A stretch of DNA of 64,000 nucleotides, taken from Chinchilla lanigera (lineage: Eukaryota > Chordata > Mammalia > Rodentia > Chinchillidae). A program made the position numbers and the translations under genes. The notes beneath the pieces are model-generated. The model saw only the letters and a list, made by a program, of their open reading frames with translations, was not told where the DNA came from and made no database searches. The stretch lies in assembly GCF_000276665.1 (NCBI RefSeq), contig NW_004955405.1, forward strand, positions 16,535,262 to 16,599,261, given 5' to 3'. This document shows, piece by piece, positions 24,601 through 32,899 of the stretch (positions are counted from its first letter, which is position 1; each line of letters starts with the position of its first letter).

Positions 24601-25465
24601 GGTAAGTTATATTTACATTTTAATTTGTAGGTATTTTTTAAGTTCCTCTTTAATTTCTTCTGTGACCCATTGGTTGCTCAGGAGGTTGTTATTTAATTTC
24701 CAAGTGTTTATGGAGTTTTTGGAGTTCCTTTTGTCATTAATTTCCAATTTCATTGCACTGTGGTCAGATAATATGCATGGGATAATTTTAGTTCCTTTGC
24801 ATTTTGGTAAGTATGCTCTTTGGGCTAGGATGTGGTTTATTTTAGAGAAAGACCCATGTGCAGCTGAGAAAAATGTGTATTCTGATGTTGTGGGGTGGAA
24901 CACTCTGTATACATCTACTAAGTCCATTTGTTCACAGATTTGGTTCAGATCTGTTATTTCCTTGCTGATTTTTTGTTCAGTTGACCTATCTCTTTGTGTC
25001 AATGGGGTGTTGAGGTCCCCTGTTACAATAGTGTTATTAATTATATGGGTCTTCTTGCCTGTTAAGATTTGTCTTATATAATTTGGAGGTCTGATATTTG
25101 GTGCATACATTTTTATGATTGCTATCTCATCCTCTTGCGGGTTTCTCCTGACAAGTATGTAGTGACCTTCTTTATCTCTTTTGATTGTTGTCAGTTTGAA
25201 GTTTACATTGTCTACAAACAAAATAGCTACACCTGCTTTTTTTCTGGGATCTTGTTGCATGGAGGATTGTTTTCCATCCTTTGACTTTTAGTCTATGGAT
25301 TTCCTTTTGAGTAAAATGTGTTTCCTGTACACAGCATATCATTGGATTTTGCTTTTCAATCCACTCTGCCAGTCTGTTTCTTTTGACTGGAGAATTAAGG
25401 CCATTTACATTTATAGTTATAACTGATACATGTTGATTTATCATTGTTGTGTTACTTACTTGCAT
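21661..25465 (-). pseudogene. L1 ORF2 remnant: endonuclease and reverse transcriptase
   Basis: The minus strand encodes a disrupted L1 ORF2. The N-terminal piece (25172-25465) begins with a Met and contains the typical 'ITINVNGLNSP' start of the AP-like endonuclease and 'CCVQETH' with the catalytic Glu. The frame then shifts to 24613-25260, which holds the rest of the endonuclease, including 'VTGDLNTPL' and the terminal 'LSDHSAM' with the conserved Ser-Asp-His. Reverse transcriptase follows in 23632-24171 ('[13 protein letters not shown]', '[10 protein letters not shown]') and 22669-23517. At 23356-23367 the catalytic FADD box reads Phe-Thr-His-Asp, so the first catalytic Asp is lost. C-terminal pieces lie at 22169-22492, 21774-22031 and 21661-21858 ('YYSAIKKDK'). 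Plus-strand frames across this region are shadows. Confidence 0.93.
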
Positions 25466-25499
25466 TGGTTTCCTACTTTTTCTACCTGTTTACTTGCTT

Positions 25500-26430
25500 G
25501 CTCTTCTTGACGTTTCATTTCTACTGTTGTTTCTGAAATTGTGATCAGGTTTTTCTCTATCTAGAATATCTTTTAGTACTCTTTGTAATGCTGTCTTGGT
25601 ACTCATGAAGTTCTTCAATTGTTCTTTGTCATGGAAATATTTTATTTCTCTATTGAATTTGAGGGATAGTTTGGCAGGGTAGATCAGTCTTGGTTGGAAG
25701 CTGTTTTTTCTCAGGACCTGTAATACTTCACTCCAAACTCTTCTCCATTGGATGGTTTGTGCTGAGAAGTCTGCTGTGATTCTTATGGGCTTTCCTTTAT
25801 AGGTAATCTGTTTCTTTTCTCTAGCAGGTTTTAATATTCTGTTCTTCTGCTGGAGATCTGGGAACTTGACTATTATGTGTCTGGGTGTAGTTTTATTTTG
25901 GTTGTAATTGGTTGGAGTTCTATATGCCTCATTTACTGTATATCAGGTTTTGTTTCCCTGCTTGGGAAATTTTCTGCTATTATTTCTGCAAATAATCTTT
26001 TAATGTCAGTTGTGTTGCCTCCTACTGTTTCATTGACTCCTAGACATGGTACATTATTCCTCTTTGCCTCATCTTGCATCTGTTGAATTGACTTTTCCTG
26101 GATCCTTGTTGATTTTACAAGATCCTTTCTTTCACAGTCGCTAGCTGCCATGCTGTCTTCAAAGTCTGAAATTCTATCTTTGGCTTCATTCAAGCAGTTC
26201 TGGCAGCTTTCAATGGAAGCTTTGTTTTCCTGGAAGTGTCTTTGAATCTGGTTCAAGTGTTCTAAGTCCTTTCTATATTTTTCATGTAACGCTTCTGTCC
26301 ATTGCCTTTGTTCTTCTATTTTCTTATATGCTTCTTCTTCAGATGTTTTGAGGAGTTCTTTCATTATTATTGTCATTTCATTTTTTGCCTGAGAGATTAT
26401 TTTTGATCTCATCTCTTTTATGGCCTTATG
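25500..26430 (-). pseudogene. L1 ORF1 remnant (RNA-binding coiled-coil protein)
   Basis: A 159-residue minus-strand frame at 25933-26412 is rich in Glu, Lys and Gln and shows a heptad-like coiled coil over its first roughly 110 residues ('DLEHLNQIQRHFQENKASIE'). It is followed by 'NVPCLGVNE' and 'KRLFAEIIAENFPS', equivalent to the start of the L1 ORF1p RRM region. The downstream RRM and C-terminal domain are present only as broken sequence between about 25500 and 25930. The usual partner is L1 RNA in a ribonucleoprotein with ORF2p. The copy is truncated relative to the usual length of roughly 340 residues. Confidence 0.85.
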
Positions 26431-26802
26431 GAGTTATTTCTTTATTTCCACTGCAATCATTTCAGCTATTTCAGGCATGTGTTTACTAAACTGTCCTATG
26501 TTGATGTCTCCTGGACTTGTTCTGAGTGGAATGGAGTTCTGGGACTGTGTTTTAGTCCTTCATTTTGTCATGTTTGTTACTGGATGCAGAAGGCTCAGTT
26601 TCCCTCTTCAGTGGCTACACAGGAAAGGCCACTAGTGTCCCTATTTTTCCTGTTGGTCAGGTTTGCCCCTCAGTGTCTGCTGAGAAGCTCTACTTAGTCT
26701 GGGGTTTTCTGGCAGTTGTTGATTTGTATCTAGTTATCCCAGGTCTCAGATGCAGGCATTGGTGTCAGCTGATGGCAGACCATCTGATCCAGCATCCCCT
26801 TG

Positions 26803-27120
26803 CAGTTCAGGGCACGTGCATGGCCCAAACTCGGGTTGCAATGGTGTGACAATCCTGGTCCAGCACACCTATGTCCCCAGGCAGTTCAGGGTAGAAGCAA
26901 AACCCAGACACAAACTGCAGGGTTGACAGATTGTGAACCACCTGATTCTATGTGTCCAGTCAGTTCAGAGCATGTACAGGAGCCCAACCCAGGCCACTCA
27001 AAGAGCAATGGGAGACTGCCCATGTCTGCAACCCCCAAGGGGTCCAGGGTTAAGTAAAGCATGGACTTAATCCACAGGACCAGCAGCTCTTGGAGCACTA
27101 GCTCACTTGGTGCAGGGCCC
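26803..27120. repeat. ~79-bp tandem subrepeat within the L1 promoter
   Basis: The motif 'cagttcag' starts at 26803, 26882 and 26961, spacing exactly 79 bp. A degenerate fourth copy, 'ggtccaggg', begins at 27041. Each unit is preceded by a similar 'gtccccagg'/'gtgtccagt' segment. Units are diverged from each other, so the array is not recent. Confidence 0.75.
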
Positions 27121-27430
27121 GTGCAGGGAGGTCCCACATGTGAACCCCGGTGACAGCAGTCCCTGTGGTTTCTGAGTGAGGGATTCCTGTCTGCTGTGGG
27201 TGCACTGAGGGCAGAGATTCAGACTGTAATGGTGCCGGGGTCCTGGGTCGCCCTCTCTGTCCCCAGGAAGTAGATGGGAAATACCTTGCTCTCTCCACGA
27301 GTTTCAGCTGGGAACCGGAGGGAGTAAAGCTTGGACTCAATCTTTGGAACCAGCAGCTCTTGGAGCACTCGCTCACTTGGTGCAGGGCCCATGCAGGGAG
27401 GGCCCACATGTGAATCCTGGTGAGAGCAGT
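27062..27430. repeat. 270-bp-spaced duplication, monomer-like
   Basis: The block 'cagcagctcttggagcact' occurs at 27081 and again at 27351. It is followed in both cases by 'gctcacttggtgcagggccc' and 'tgcaggga' and by a matching 'cccacatgtgaa' segment. Similarity continues for about 100 bp per copy, giving one full monomer plus part of a second. Confidence 0.85.
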
Positions 27431-27446
27431 CTGGTTCTACCTTCTT

Positions 27447-27907
27447 GTTCATGCAGATATTGAAGCAGTCACAAATTGTAGCCAATATGATTTCATAATT
27501 TTATTTCAAGAACAGTAGTGAACCCTTCTCTGCTGTTTTATTTCTGTGGTTTGAATTTCCTGCTAATAACTGTGATCTGAAAATATTAAATGGAAAATCA
27601 AGAAATAAAGAACGTATAAGTTACAAATTTTCCTCTGCATTTTCCTACAACATCTTGCCTGGGACATGAGTCACTCCTTTGTGCTGCACATTCAAGTGGT
27701 GTAAACTACCTGCACATTAGTCACTTTGCAACTGTCTTGTTTATCAGACCACTTGTTACAGTATCACAGTGCTTGTGCTCAAGTTGCCCTTCTTTTATTA
27801 TTAAGTATCCCAAATTGCAAGGATACTCTTGTTGACTATTTCAATATGTCAAATAGAAGACAGTGCTTCCTTCAAGAGTAAACAGAAACTAGGTGTTACT
27901 AGATGTT
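27447..27907. other. Unassigned DNA
   Basis: No gene or confident repeat is seen between the L1 and the GA/CAGA-rich tract. Confidence 0.45.
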
Positions 27908-28008
27908 GAGAGAGAGGGAGAGGGAGAGAAAGAGAGACACAGAGGCAGAAACAAAGACAGAAACAGATACAGACAGACAGACAGGCAGACAGACATACAG
28001 ACAGAGTG
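27908..28008. repeat. GA- and CAGA-rich simple repeat
   Basis: A purine-rich tract of GA/GGGA units changes into CAGA/GACA tetramers. It is imperfect. Confidence 0.9.
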
Positions 28009-28106
28009 ACCAGTGCTATACTTAAGTGATATTGTCTTACAGGAGAATGTTGTAATGTTATAATTGCCTTATTATCTGCTATGGTTCCTAATTTATAAGT
28101 TGAACC

Positions 28107-28154
28107 CTATCAATCTATCAATCTATCTATCTGTCTATGTATCATCTATGTATC

Positions 28155-28185
<31 letters not shown>

Positions 28186-28195
28186 ATCTATCTAG
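28107..28195. repeat. (TCTA)n microsatellite with ATCATCTATGT variants
   Basis: Tandem TCTA/ATCT tetramers are interrupted by duplicated 'tgtatcatcta' units. Confidence 0.93.
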
Positions 28196-28469
28196 CAAAA
28201 CAGGAGGTATAGGATCTGGTACTATCCATAGTTTTAGACATCCACCTGGGCTCTTAGAACATATCTGCTACAGATAATGGGGCTACTATACATTCCTTTC
28301 ATCTTCTAACTGTGTCTGACCTAGTTTGGGCTCTTATAATGATGTTTTGCATGAACTATGTTCAGAACTTTACAAGTATTTTTCCTACTTGGTGTCCTTT
28401 AAGTATTCTCTGTGGCTGATGGCTTATATAGGACAGGAAATTTAGCAAGATTTAAAAAAAATAAAAAAA
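28196..28469. other. Unassigned DNA
   Basis: Nothing is recognised in this stretch. Confidence 0.4.
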
Positions 28470-28630
28470 GAACAGAAACAGGACCTTGGTTTGGGTGATT
28501 GCTATAATTCTGTGAATTGAGAATTGCACACTTCTATTATAAATGCCTTATATATGTGTAATAGAAGACTGCGTATGTCACTAATCCCTAACCTAAGATT
28601 CCTAATTTAAATAGAAAACAGGCAGGCTTC
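28470..28630 (+). repeat. Copy 1 of a 161-bp direct duplication
   Basis: From 'gaacagaaacaggaccttgg' to 'aaaacaggcaggcttc' it pairs with 29289-29450, by eye about 90-92% identical, in direct orientation. It has no A tail, terminal repeats or coding frame, so I cannot attribute it to a known transposon. Confidence 0.9.
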
Positions 28631-29057
28631 TCAAATTCCAAAACCATTAAAGTAACTCTAAGTTCTGTCTGAAAATTTGGGGAAGTCACAATGATATTAT
28701 GCCTCCTGGTTTTTATTTTTTTGGTGTCCTCCTTTACTGTTTTCTCTTAGACAGGATAATAGGAAGTAGGTACCTGCTTATATATACGGTGACCTTAATG
28801 TTCCTTTGTTGCTACTCTTTGATGTTGTGTATTCGAGTGACTATTTTAGATTGTTAGCACCTAACATAGAGAAAGTGAATTTGTTTCAACAACCTTGTGT
28901 TTGCTGGATATTAAGATCATGTTCTCATATCCATATTTGTTAGGCAAATAGTAAATAAACATTACTCTCCAATTAGTAAAAGGTTCTTGATGAGACAAAT
29001 TCAATAAGAAATAAACCAAATGTCATCTTTTAATTGTTATTTTTACTGCATTGAAAT
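28631..29057. other. Unassigned DNA between the duplicate copies
   Basis: AT-rich; no gene or repeat is recognised. Confidence 0.4.
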
Positions 29058-29163
29058 TTCTTTGTTTTTGGCAGGGCATGAATTCAACACCTTTATTAAT
29101 TTTTATCTTGGGACCTTGCACTTGCCAGGGAGGCTTTTGTACAGCTGAGCTATATCTCTGGCC
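29058..29163 (-). mobile_element. Diverged ID-type SINE
   Basis: 'gggcatgaattcaacacc' with 'gggaccttgcacttgccagg' and 'cagctgagctatatctctgg' is the complement of the local ID SINE. It is interrupted by a short insertion of 'tttattaatttttatc'. It lies between the two copies of the 161-bp duplication. Confidence 0.75.
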
Positions 29164-29288
29164 TAATTTTTATCTTGATGGTCTTTACTTTTCACCAAAT
29201 AAAATTAGTACTTGGCACCTAATAATTCAAACTTCTTCAAGGTAGACAAATTAGAGATGCTATACCATATTTATCTTATTTGGAGAAG

Positions 29289-29450
29289 GAACAGAAACAG
29301 GACCTTGGTTTGGAGAAGTTGCTATAATTCTGCAAATTGAGAATTGCACACTTCTATTATAAATGCCTTATATATGTGGAATAGATGACTGCATATGTCA
29401 CTAATCCCTGACTTCAGATTCCTAATTTAATTAGAAAACAGGCAGGCTTT
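29289..29450 (+). repeat. Copy 2 of the 161-bp direct duplication
   Basis: It matches 28470-28630 in direct orientation over its full length, with about a dozen substitutions and a one-base indel. Confidence 0.9.
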
Positions 29451-30714
29451 CATATAGAAAAAACCCCAGCATACTACAAAGCATTTCTTTTTTAAAAATG
29501 AGCAATCATGTCCAGATACAGAAATAAATGACCTTGGTTATATTTCAGGAATGCAGTGATACATGAGTAGAATCATGTTTTGTCTTTCAAAAGTGTAAAG
29601 GATGTCTGCTCTCCATTGATGTCCCTCTACTTGCGTATGATCCATTTCAATTTAAAATTTATATCAAATATGCATTCAATTATTTAGATTTCAATACAAT
29701 TTAATAAGTATTCTTATTAAAGTTCTCTAGTGTGAGCCCTTCAATTTTACTTCTGATGCTGAACCAGGCGTGTCTGGATGATTACATTAATAATACATTG
29801 CTATCCCAAATTAAAGCACAGAGTAGAGAGCATGCTAATAGGTTTCATTGATTTCAGCTTGGAAATGGGTGCAGGCAATGAGAAAGCAGGTGCAACCTGA
29901 CCATCAATGATCTGTGAGGATACTGAGCCAGGATCGGTGGTGAAATTTATAGCTGCTATCTGAGTTAGAAAACTGTGAGACATAATGAAGCTGGAACAAT
30001 TAAAGCCTTTTAGGAAGAATGTGAATGCTTCATTATGCTTTTCTGATGGAGGCTTTGTGTGATAAGAGTTCTAAATTTTGTCTTAGGGATTATATTTGTT
30101 TCCTGCTAATTTCCTTAGTGTTAGCTGCCCATAGGATCCACAATCTCTTTGATATTCTGAAAACTTTAAAGATAGGATAAAGGATGATGCTCAAATTATG
30201 GAAACAGCATTCTACCCATGTACTGCTCTTTAAAATTACCTGGGGCTCCATTTAAACATTTGTAAAATGGACATGTCATTAAGGCTAATTCTGTAGTTTT
30301 GTGCAGTGTTTGATTTTTGGCCTTAAATATTTGAAAGAATAAATTTGAAGTTGTACAAAAAATACTTTTACAATTACTTGAAGGGAAGGCTCTCTTGAAA
30401 TGCAAGGAAAAACAGTATTAACACTTTTTATTTCCCTTTTGTATTGCCTTGTCCTATATTCCTTTATTATTGAAGTATGCCCCTTCTGCTTGATTTGCTA
30501 CCTTCAGGTACTGTACTTCCCATGATCTTGTACAGGAAATAATTCAAATAATCATCATGGGTAACTTTCATCCACACATGTAAATTTGATTTCCTAAAAT
30601 CTAAGAGGATTATTTGTTTTCTTGAGATAGTTTACAGTGGATTACAGAAGGATTGGACCTCTGTGTTGTACACCTGAAAATATCACCTATGACAGAGGGG
30701 CTGCTCTGCAAAGG
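29451..30714. other. Unassigned AT-rich DNA
   Basis: No gene is seen. Frames at 29801-29983 and 30196-30405 (minus) have no domain or other support. Confidence 0.45.
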
Positions 30715-30905
30715 GTTCAGGTTGCCTAGATTTCAATCCCGCTTTCACCCACTTGTGGGCCATGTGATGTTGCTTCTCAGTTTTCTTGTTTAAGAAATGA
30801 GATCAGTGTAAATACTTAACCTTAGAGTTGTGAAGATTAGAATTAATTGGCTTAAATCTCTCAGAGCAATACCTCATATACAGCAAAAATTTTATAAATT
30901 TTAAT
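30715..30905 (-). mobile_element. MIR SINE
   Basis: The antisense MIR order is well kept: 'gatttcaatcccgctttcac', 'ttcttgtttaagaaatgaga', 'ttagagttgtgaagattaga' and 'gagcaatacctcatatacag'. Confidence 0.7.
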
Positions 30906-31392
30906 ATTTATAATTGTCATTACTGTAAGTTCTCAATATCTTTTGCCTAAGGGAGTCTTTTAAAAAGCAGATGATTGTTACATACTGACATTTTCATTCA
31001 TTCACTGTCATTCGTTCTAGTGGAATCTCTTTCCTTTTCTTTGCATTCCTGCTGAAACATATTGCTGCATGTAGCTTTTTCATTTCAAGTTAAGTTTTGG
31101 CTTATTGACTGCTGTCCACCAAATCTTTAAGAATGGCTGTAGGTAATGCCAAAATTTAATGCACTCTTCTGAATGAAAAATAGTGCTCTTGCTCAAGCAA
31201 AAAGCAGAACTATCTCAGTGGCTGAGTCTTGGGCTGGAAGTTTTGGAGGTGTGCAGAAATAATTTACTCACATACAGAACTCTCACTTCTGAACCTGCCT
31301 TCCTAAATCTTCTTAGCTGTTATTTTACTGCTATAATTTTAGCTGTTGGTGACCTTTCATGTGTAGGAACAGTAAAAGATCTCTTTGTAGAT
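30906..31392. other. Unassigned DNA
   Basis: No confident repeat is seen. The frame at 31183-31686 runs through the assembly gap and is an artefact of counting N bases as coding. Confidence 0.45.
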
Positions 31393-31419
31393 TGTTCAGG
31401 TTTTTGTTGCTGTGACCAA

Positions 31420-31519
31420 NNNNNNNNNNNNNNNNNNNNNNNNNNNNNNNNNNNNNNNNNNNNNNNNNNNNNNNNNNNNNNNNNNNNNNNNNNNNNNNNN
31501 NNNNNNNNNNNNNNNNNNN
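31420..31519. other. Assembly gap of 100 N
   Basis: Exactly 100 undetermined bases, the conventional size for a gap of unknown length. It sits inside a repeat, next to a poly-A run, which explains the failure to assemble. Confidence 0.99.
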
Positions 31520-31598
31520 CCATCTCATGTTTTCAAAGTACATATTTCATTAAGGGGCCAAAAACATATGTTGAAAAAAAAAAAAAAAAAAAAAAAAT
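31520..31598 (+). mobile_element. 3' end of an A-tailed retro-insert of unknown type
   Basis: About 54 bp of unrecognised sequence ends in 'catatgttg' and then A24 or so, after which the host LTR resumes with 'taaaggag'. The A run on the plus strand, in the middle of an LTR, implies a retrotransposed insert whose 5' part is inside or beyond the gap. It could be a SINE, LINE or processed transcript; the visible part is too short to decide. Confidence 0.5.
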
Positions 31599-31969
31599 AA
31601 AGGAGAAAATGTTTCCTTTGGGTAACAGTTTCAGAGATTTCAGCCAATGGTTAGCGGGTTCCAAGGAAAAAACATCATTGTGTTAAGGTGTGGCAGAGAA
31701 AAGCTGCTGACAGGAAGCAAAGTGATGGGGAAAGAGCCCAAGAGGAAGGGACCAGTGACCAAACATAGTACCCAAGGTCATGCCACTGTGACCAGCCCAG
31801 ACACACCCAAAAATGTGCTGTACTACTTTCCTAGTAAATCAGTGACCATCATGATTTATCATGACACTTTGGTTGTTCATAACACTTGCAAGTTGAGTTG
31901 TTTTATTTAAGTTACTTGATTTTCCGTGGTCTGTTTGCTAACCTATAAGAATAAAAATACTATATGACT

Positions 31970-32060
31970 GTAGCTAACATTTACCAATTCACTGAATATG
32001 ACCTAGTATATTACTTGATCCTAGTAGGTTGTCATTATTATTTTCAGTTAGGAAATACCT
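31970..32060 (+). mobile_element. Possible MIR fragment
   Basis: 'gtagctaacatttaccaatt' followed by 'gttgtcattattattttcag' and 'ttaggaaatacctcttg' fits a sense MIR fragment, weakly. Confidence 0.35.
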
Positions 32061-32393
32061 CTTGTAATGCATGATGTGAACAAGTCATCCAGGTCTACTT
32101 CTGAATTTAGTAGTTACACAAGTGGGAAATGTACTTTGGTCGGCCCTAGACCAAGAGGGTGCCACACCTATTCTGTGGGGCATACAATCACCAGCTGCCT
32201 CTTTCCAGCTCAACACCTCCCCGTGGTGAAGAACTCTTGTAATCATTTTTGTTATGTTTATACTTGACTGTGGATATTAATTTGACTATGGATATTAATT
32301 TATTAATCTGTTTAACTATTTTGCCTTAATAAGTATTGGTTTCTGTGAACAAATGTTCAATTTTTACTTTTTTAAAGAAAAGGACATAGTATT
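32061..32393. other. Unassigned DNA with an 18-bp tandem duplication
   Basis: 'gactgtggatattaattt' and 'gactatggatattaattt' follow each other at about 32266-32301. Nothing else is recognised here. The segment ends at the retroviral insertion site. Confidence 0.5.
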
Positions 32394-32731
32394 TGTAAGG
32401 TGTGGTGTGAGTGAGAGATGGAACAAAGATAAAGAAAGCCTTATTGTTGGCAGGACTGCTAAAGAGATACAAGGGCCCTCTGAGGAGGAGGCAGAGAGAC
32501 AAAGCATATATTGGTCTTGGCTGAGGGTGGGGTCTTGGGGGGGCTGTCTAAGTGACATCACAGATGCTGATTGGTAGGAGGGATCCTGTGTGTGTAAAAA
32601 TAAAATGGGAAATTGTGGTTAGACTGAAAAAAGAAGTTGGAAGTTAGTCTGGGAGAAATGCATTGTTGTTTTAGGCTCTGCACCCCATCCGATGGCTGCC
32701 ATGATAACTTGGCACAGGCAGAAACCCGTCA
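32394..32731 (-). repeat. 3' LTR of the endogenous retrovirus
   Basis: 338 bp, TG...CA, aligning end to end with 39740-40086 apart from small indels. On the minus strand it contains a CCAAT box next to a TATA-like 'aatatatgc' (about 32504-32514) and another 'accaatcagc' near 32563-32575, as expected of a U3 promoter. A weak polyadenylation-like AATAAG follows near 32441-32447. Confidence 0.93.
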
Positions 32732-32744
32732 TTCCTGTCTTTTT
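32732..32744 (-). other. Polypurine tract of the endogenous retrovirus
   Basis: On the minus strand the 13-mer aaaaagacaggaa directly abuts the 3' LTR. This is where plus-strand DNA synthesis would have been primed. One pyrimidine interrupts it. Confidence 0.7.
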
Positions 32745-32899
32745 GTTGGTAAAAGGGGTGAAGATCCTATCAAAATGCTTTCTGCTGACAAGGGGCATCA
32801 TGATAGGGGCTGACAGGGCAACGGGTTATATCCATCTGGAAGCTGGTGCCAGGAGTTTCAGCCAAGATGAGAAGCTTGTTGGCAGTAAAAGCTCAAATC

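Larger units (their letters stand above)
21265..27431 (-). mobile_element. Full-length L1 retrotransposon, defective
   Basis: The element is about 6.2 kb and is read on the minus strand. From right to left it has a 5' UTR with internal repeats (about 26430-27431), an ORF1 remnant, an ORF2 remnant and a 3' UTR ending in a short A-rich tail with an AATAAA motif near 21265-21290. A 15-bp target-site duplication with a single mismatch lies at both ends. It is full length, so it integrated with its promoter, but several frameshifts and stops in both ORFs make it immobile now. A 3' fragment of the same lineage lies at 11698-11993 and an older relative at 44025-44405. Confidence 0.93.
26431..27431 (-). 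promoter_or_regulatory. L1 5' UTR / internal promoter region
   Basis: This GC-richer segment precedes ORF1 and should be the RNA polymerase II promoter of the element. It contains two repeat systems: a roughly 79-bp tandem subrepeat (26803-27120) and a 270-bp-spaced duplication (27062-27160 and 27330-27430). That architecture recalls the monomer arrays of mouse L1 promoters, though the sequence is unlike what I know of those. Many overlapping short frames here are chance products of GC-rich DNA. Confidence 0.75.
31393..31910 (-). mobile_element. MaLR-type LTR interrupted by a gap and an A-tailed insert
   Basis: The left part 'ggtttttgttgctgtgacca' and the right part 'taaaggagaaaatgtttcc', 'gtttcagagatttcagccaa' and 'aaagctgctgacaggaagc' are successive blocks of the antisense MaLR LTR found elsewhere in the window. 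Between them lie the N gap and about 75 bp ending in a run of more than 20 A residues. The right end is approximate. Confidence 0.65.

Noticed and set aside
22083..25284. Several long plus-strand hydrophobic frames
   Set aside because: They are antisense shadows of L1 ORF2; A-rich L1 coding DNA gives hydrophobic frames on the other strand.
27908..28195. Possible CRISPR-like or regulatory tandem array
   Set aside because: It consists of simple tetranucleotide and GA repeats without spacers.
31183..31686. A 167-codon frame spanning the gap
   Set aside because: It includes about 34 unknown residues from N bases and a poly-A run; the flanks are LTR sequence.
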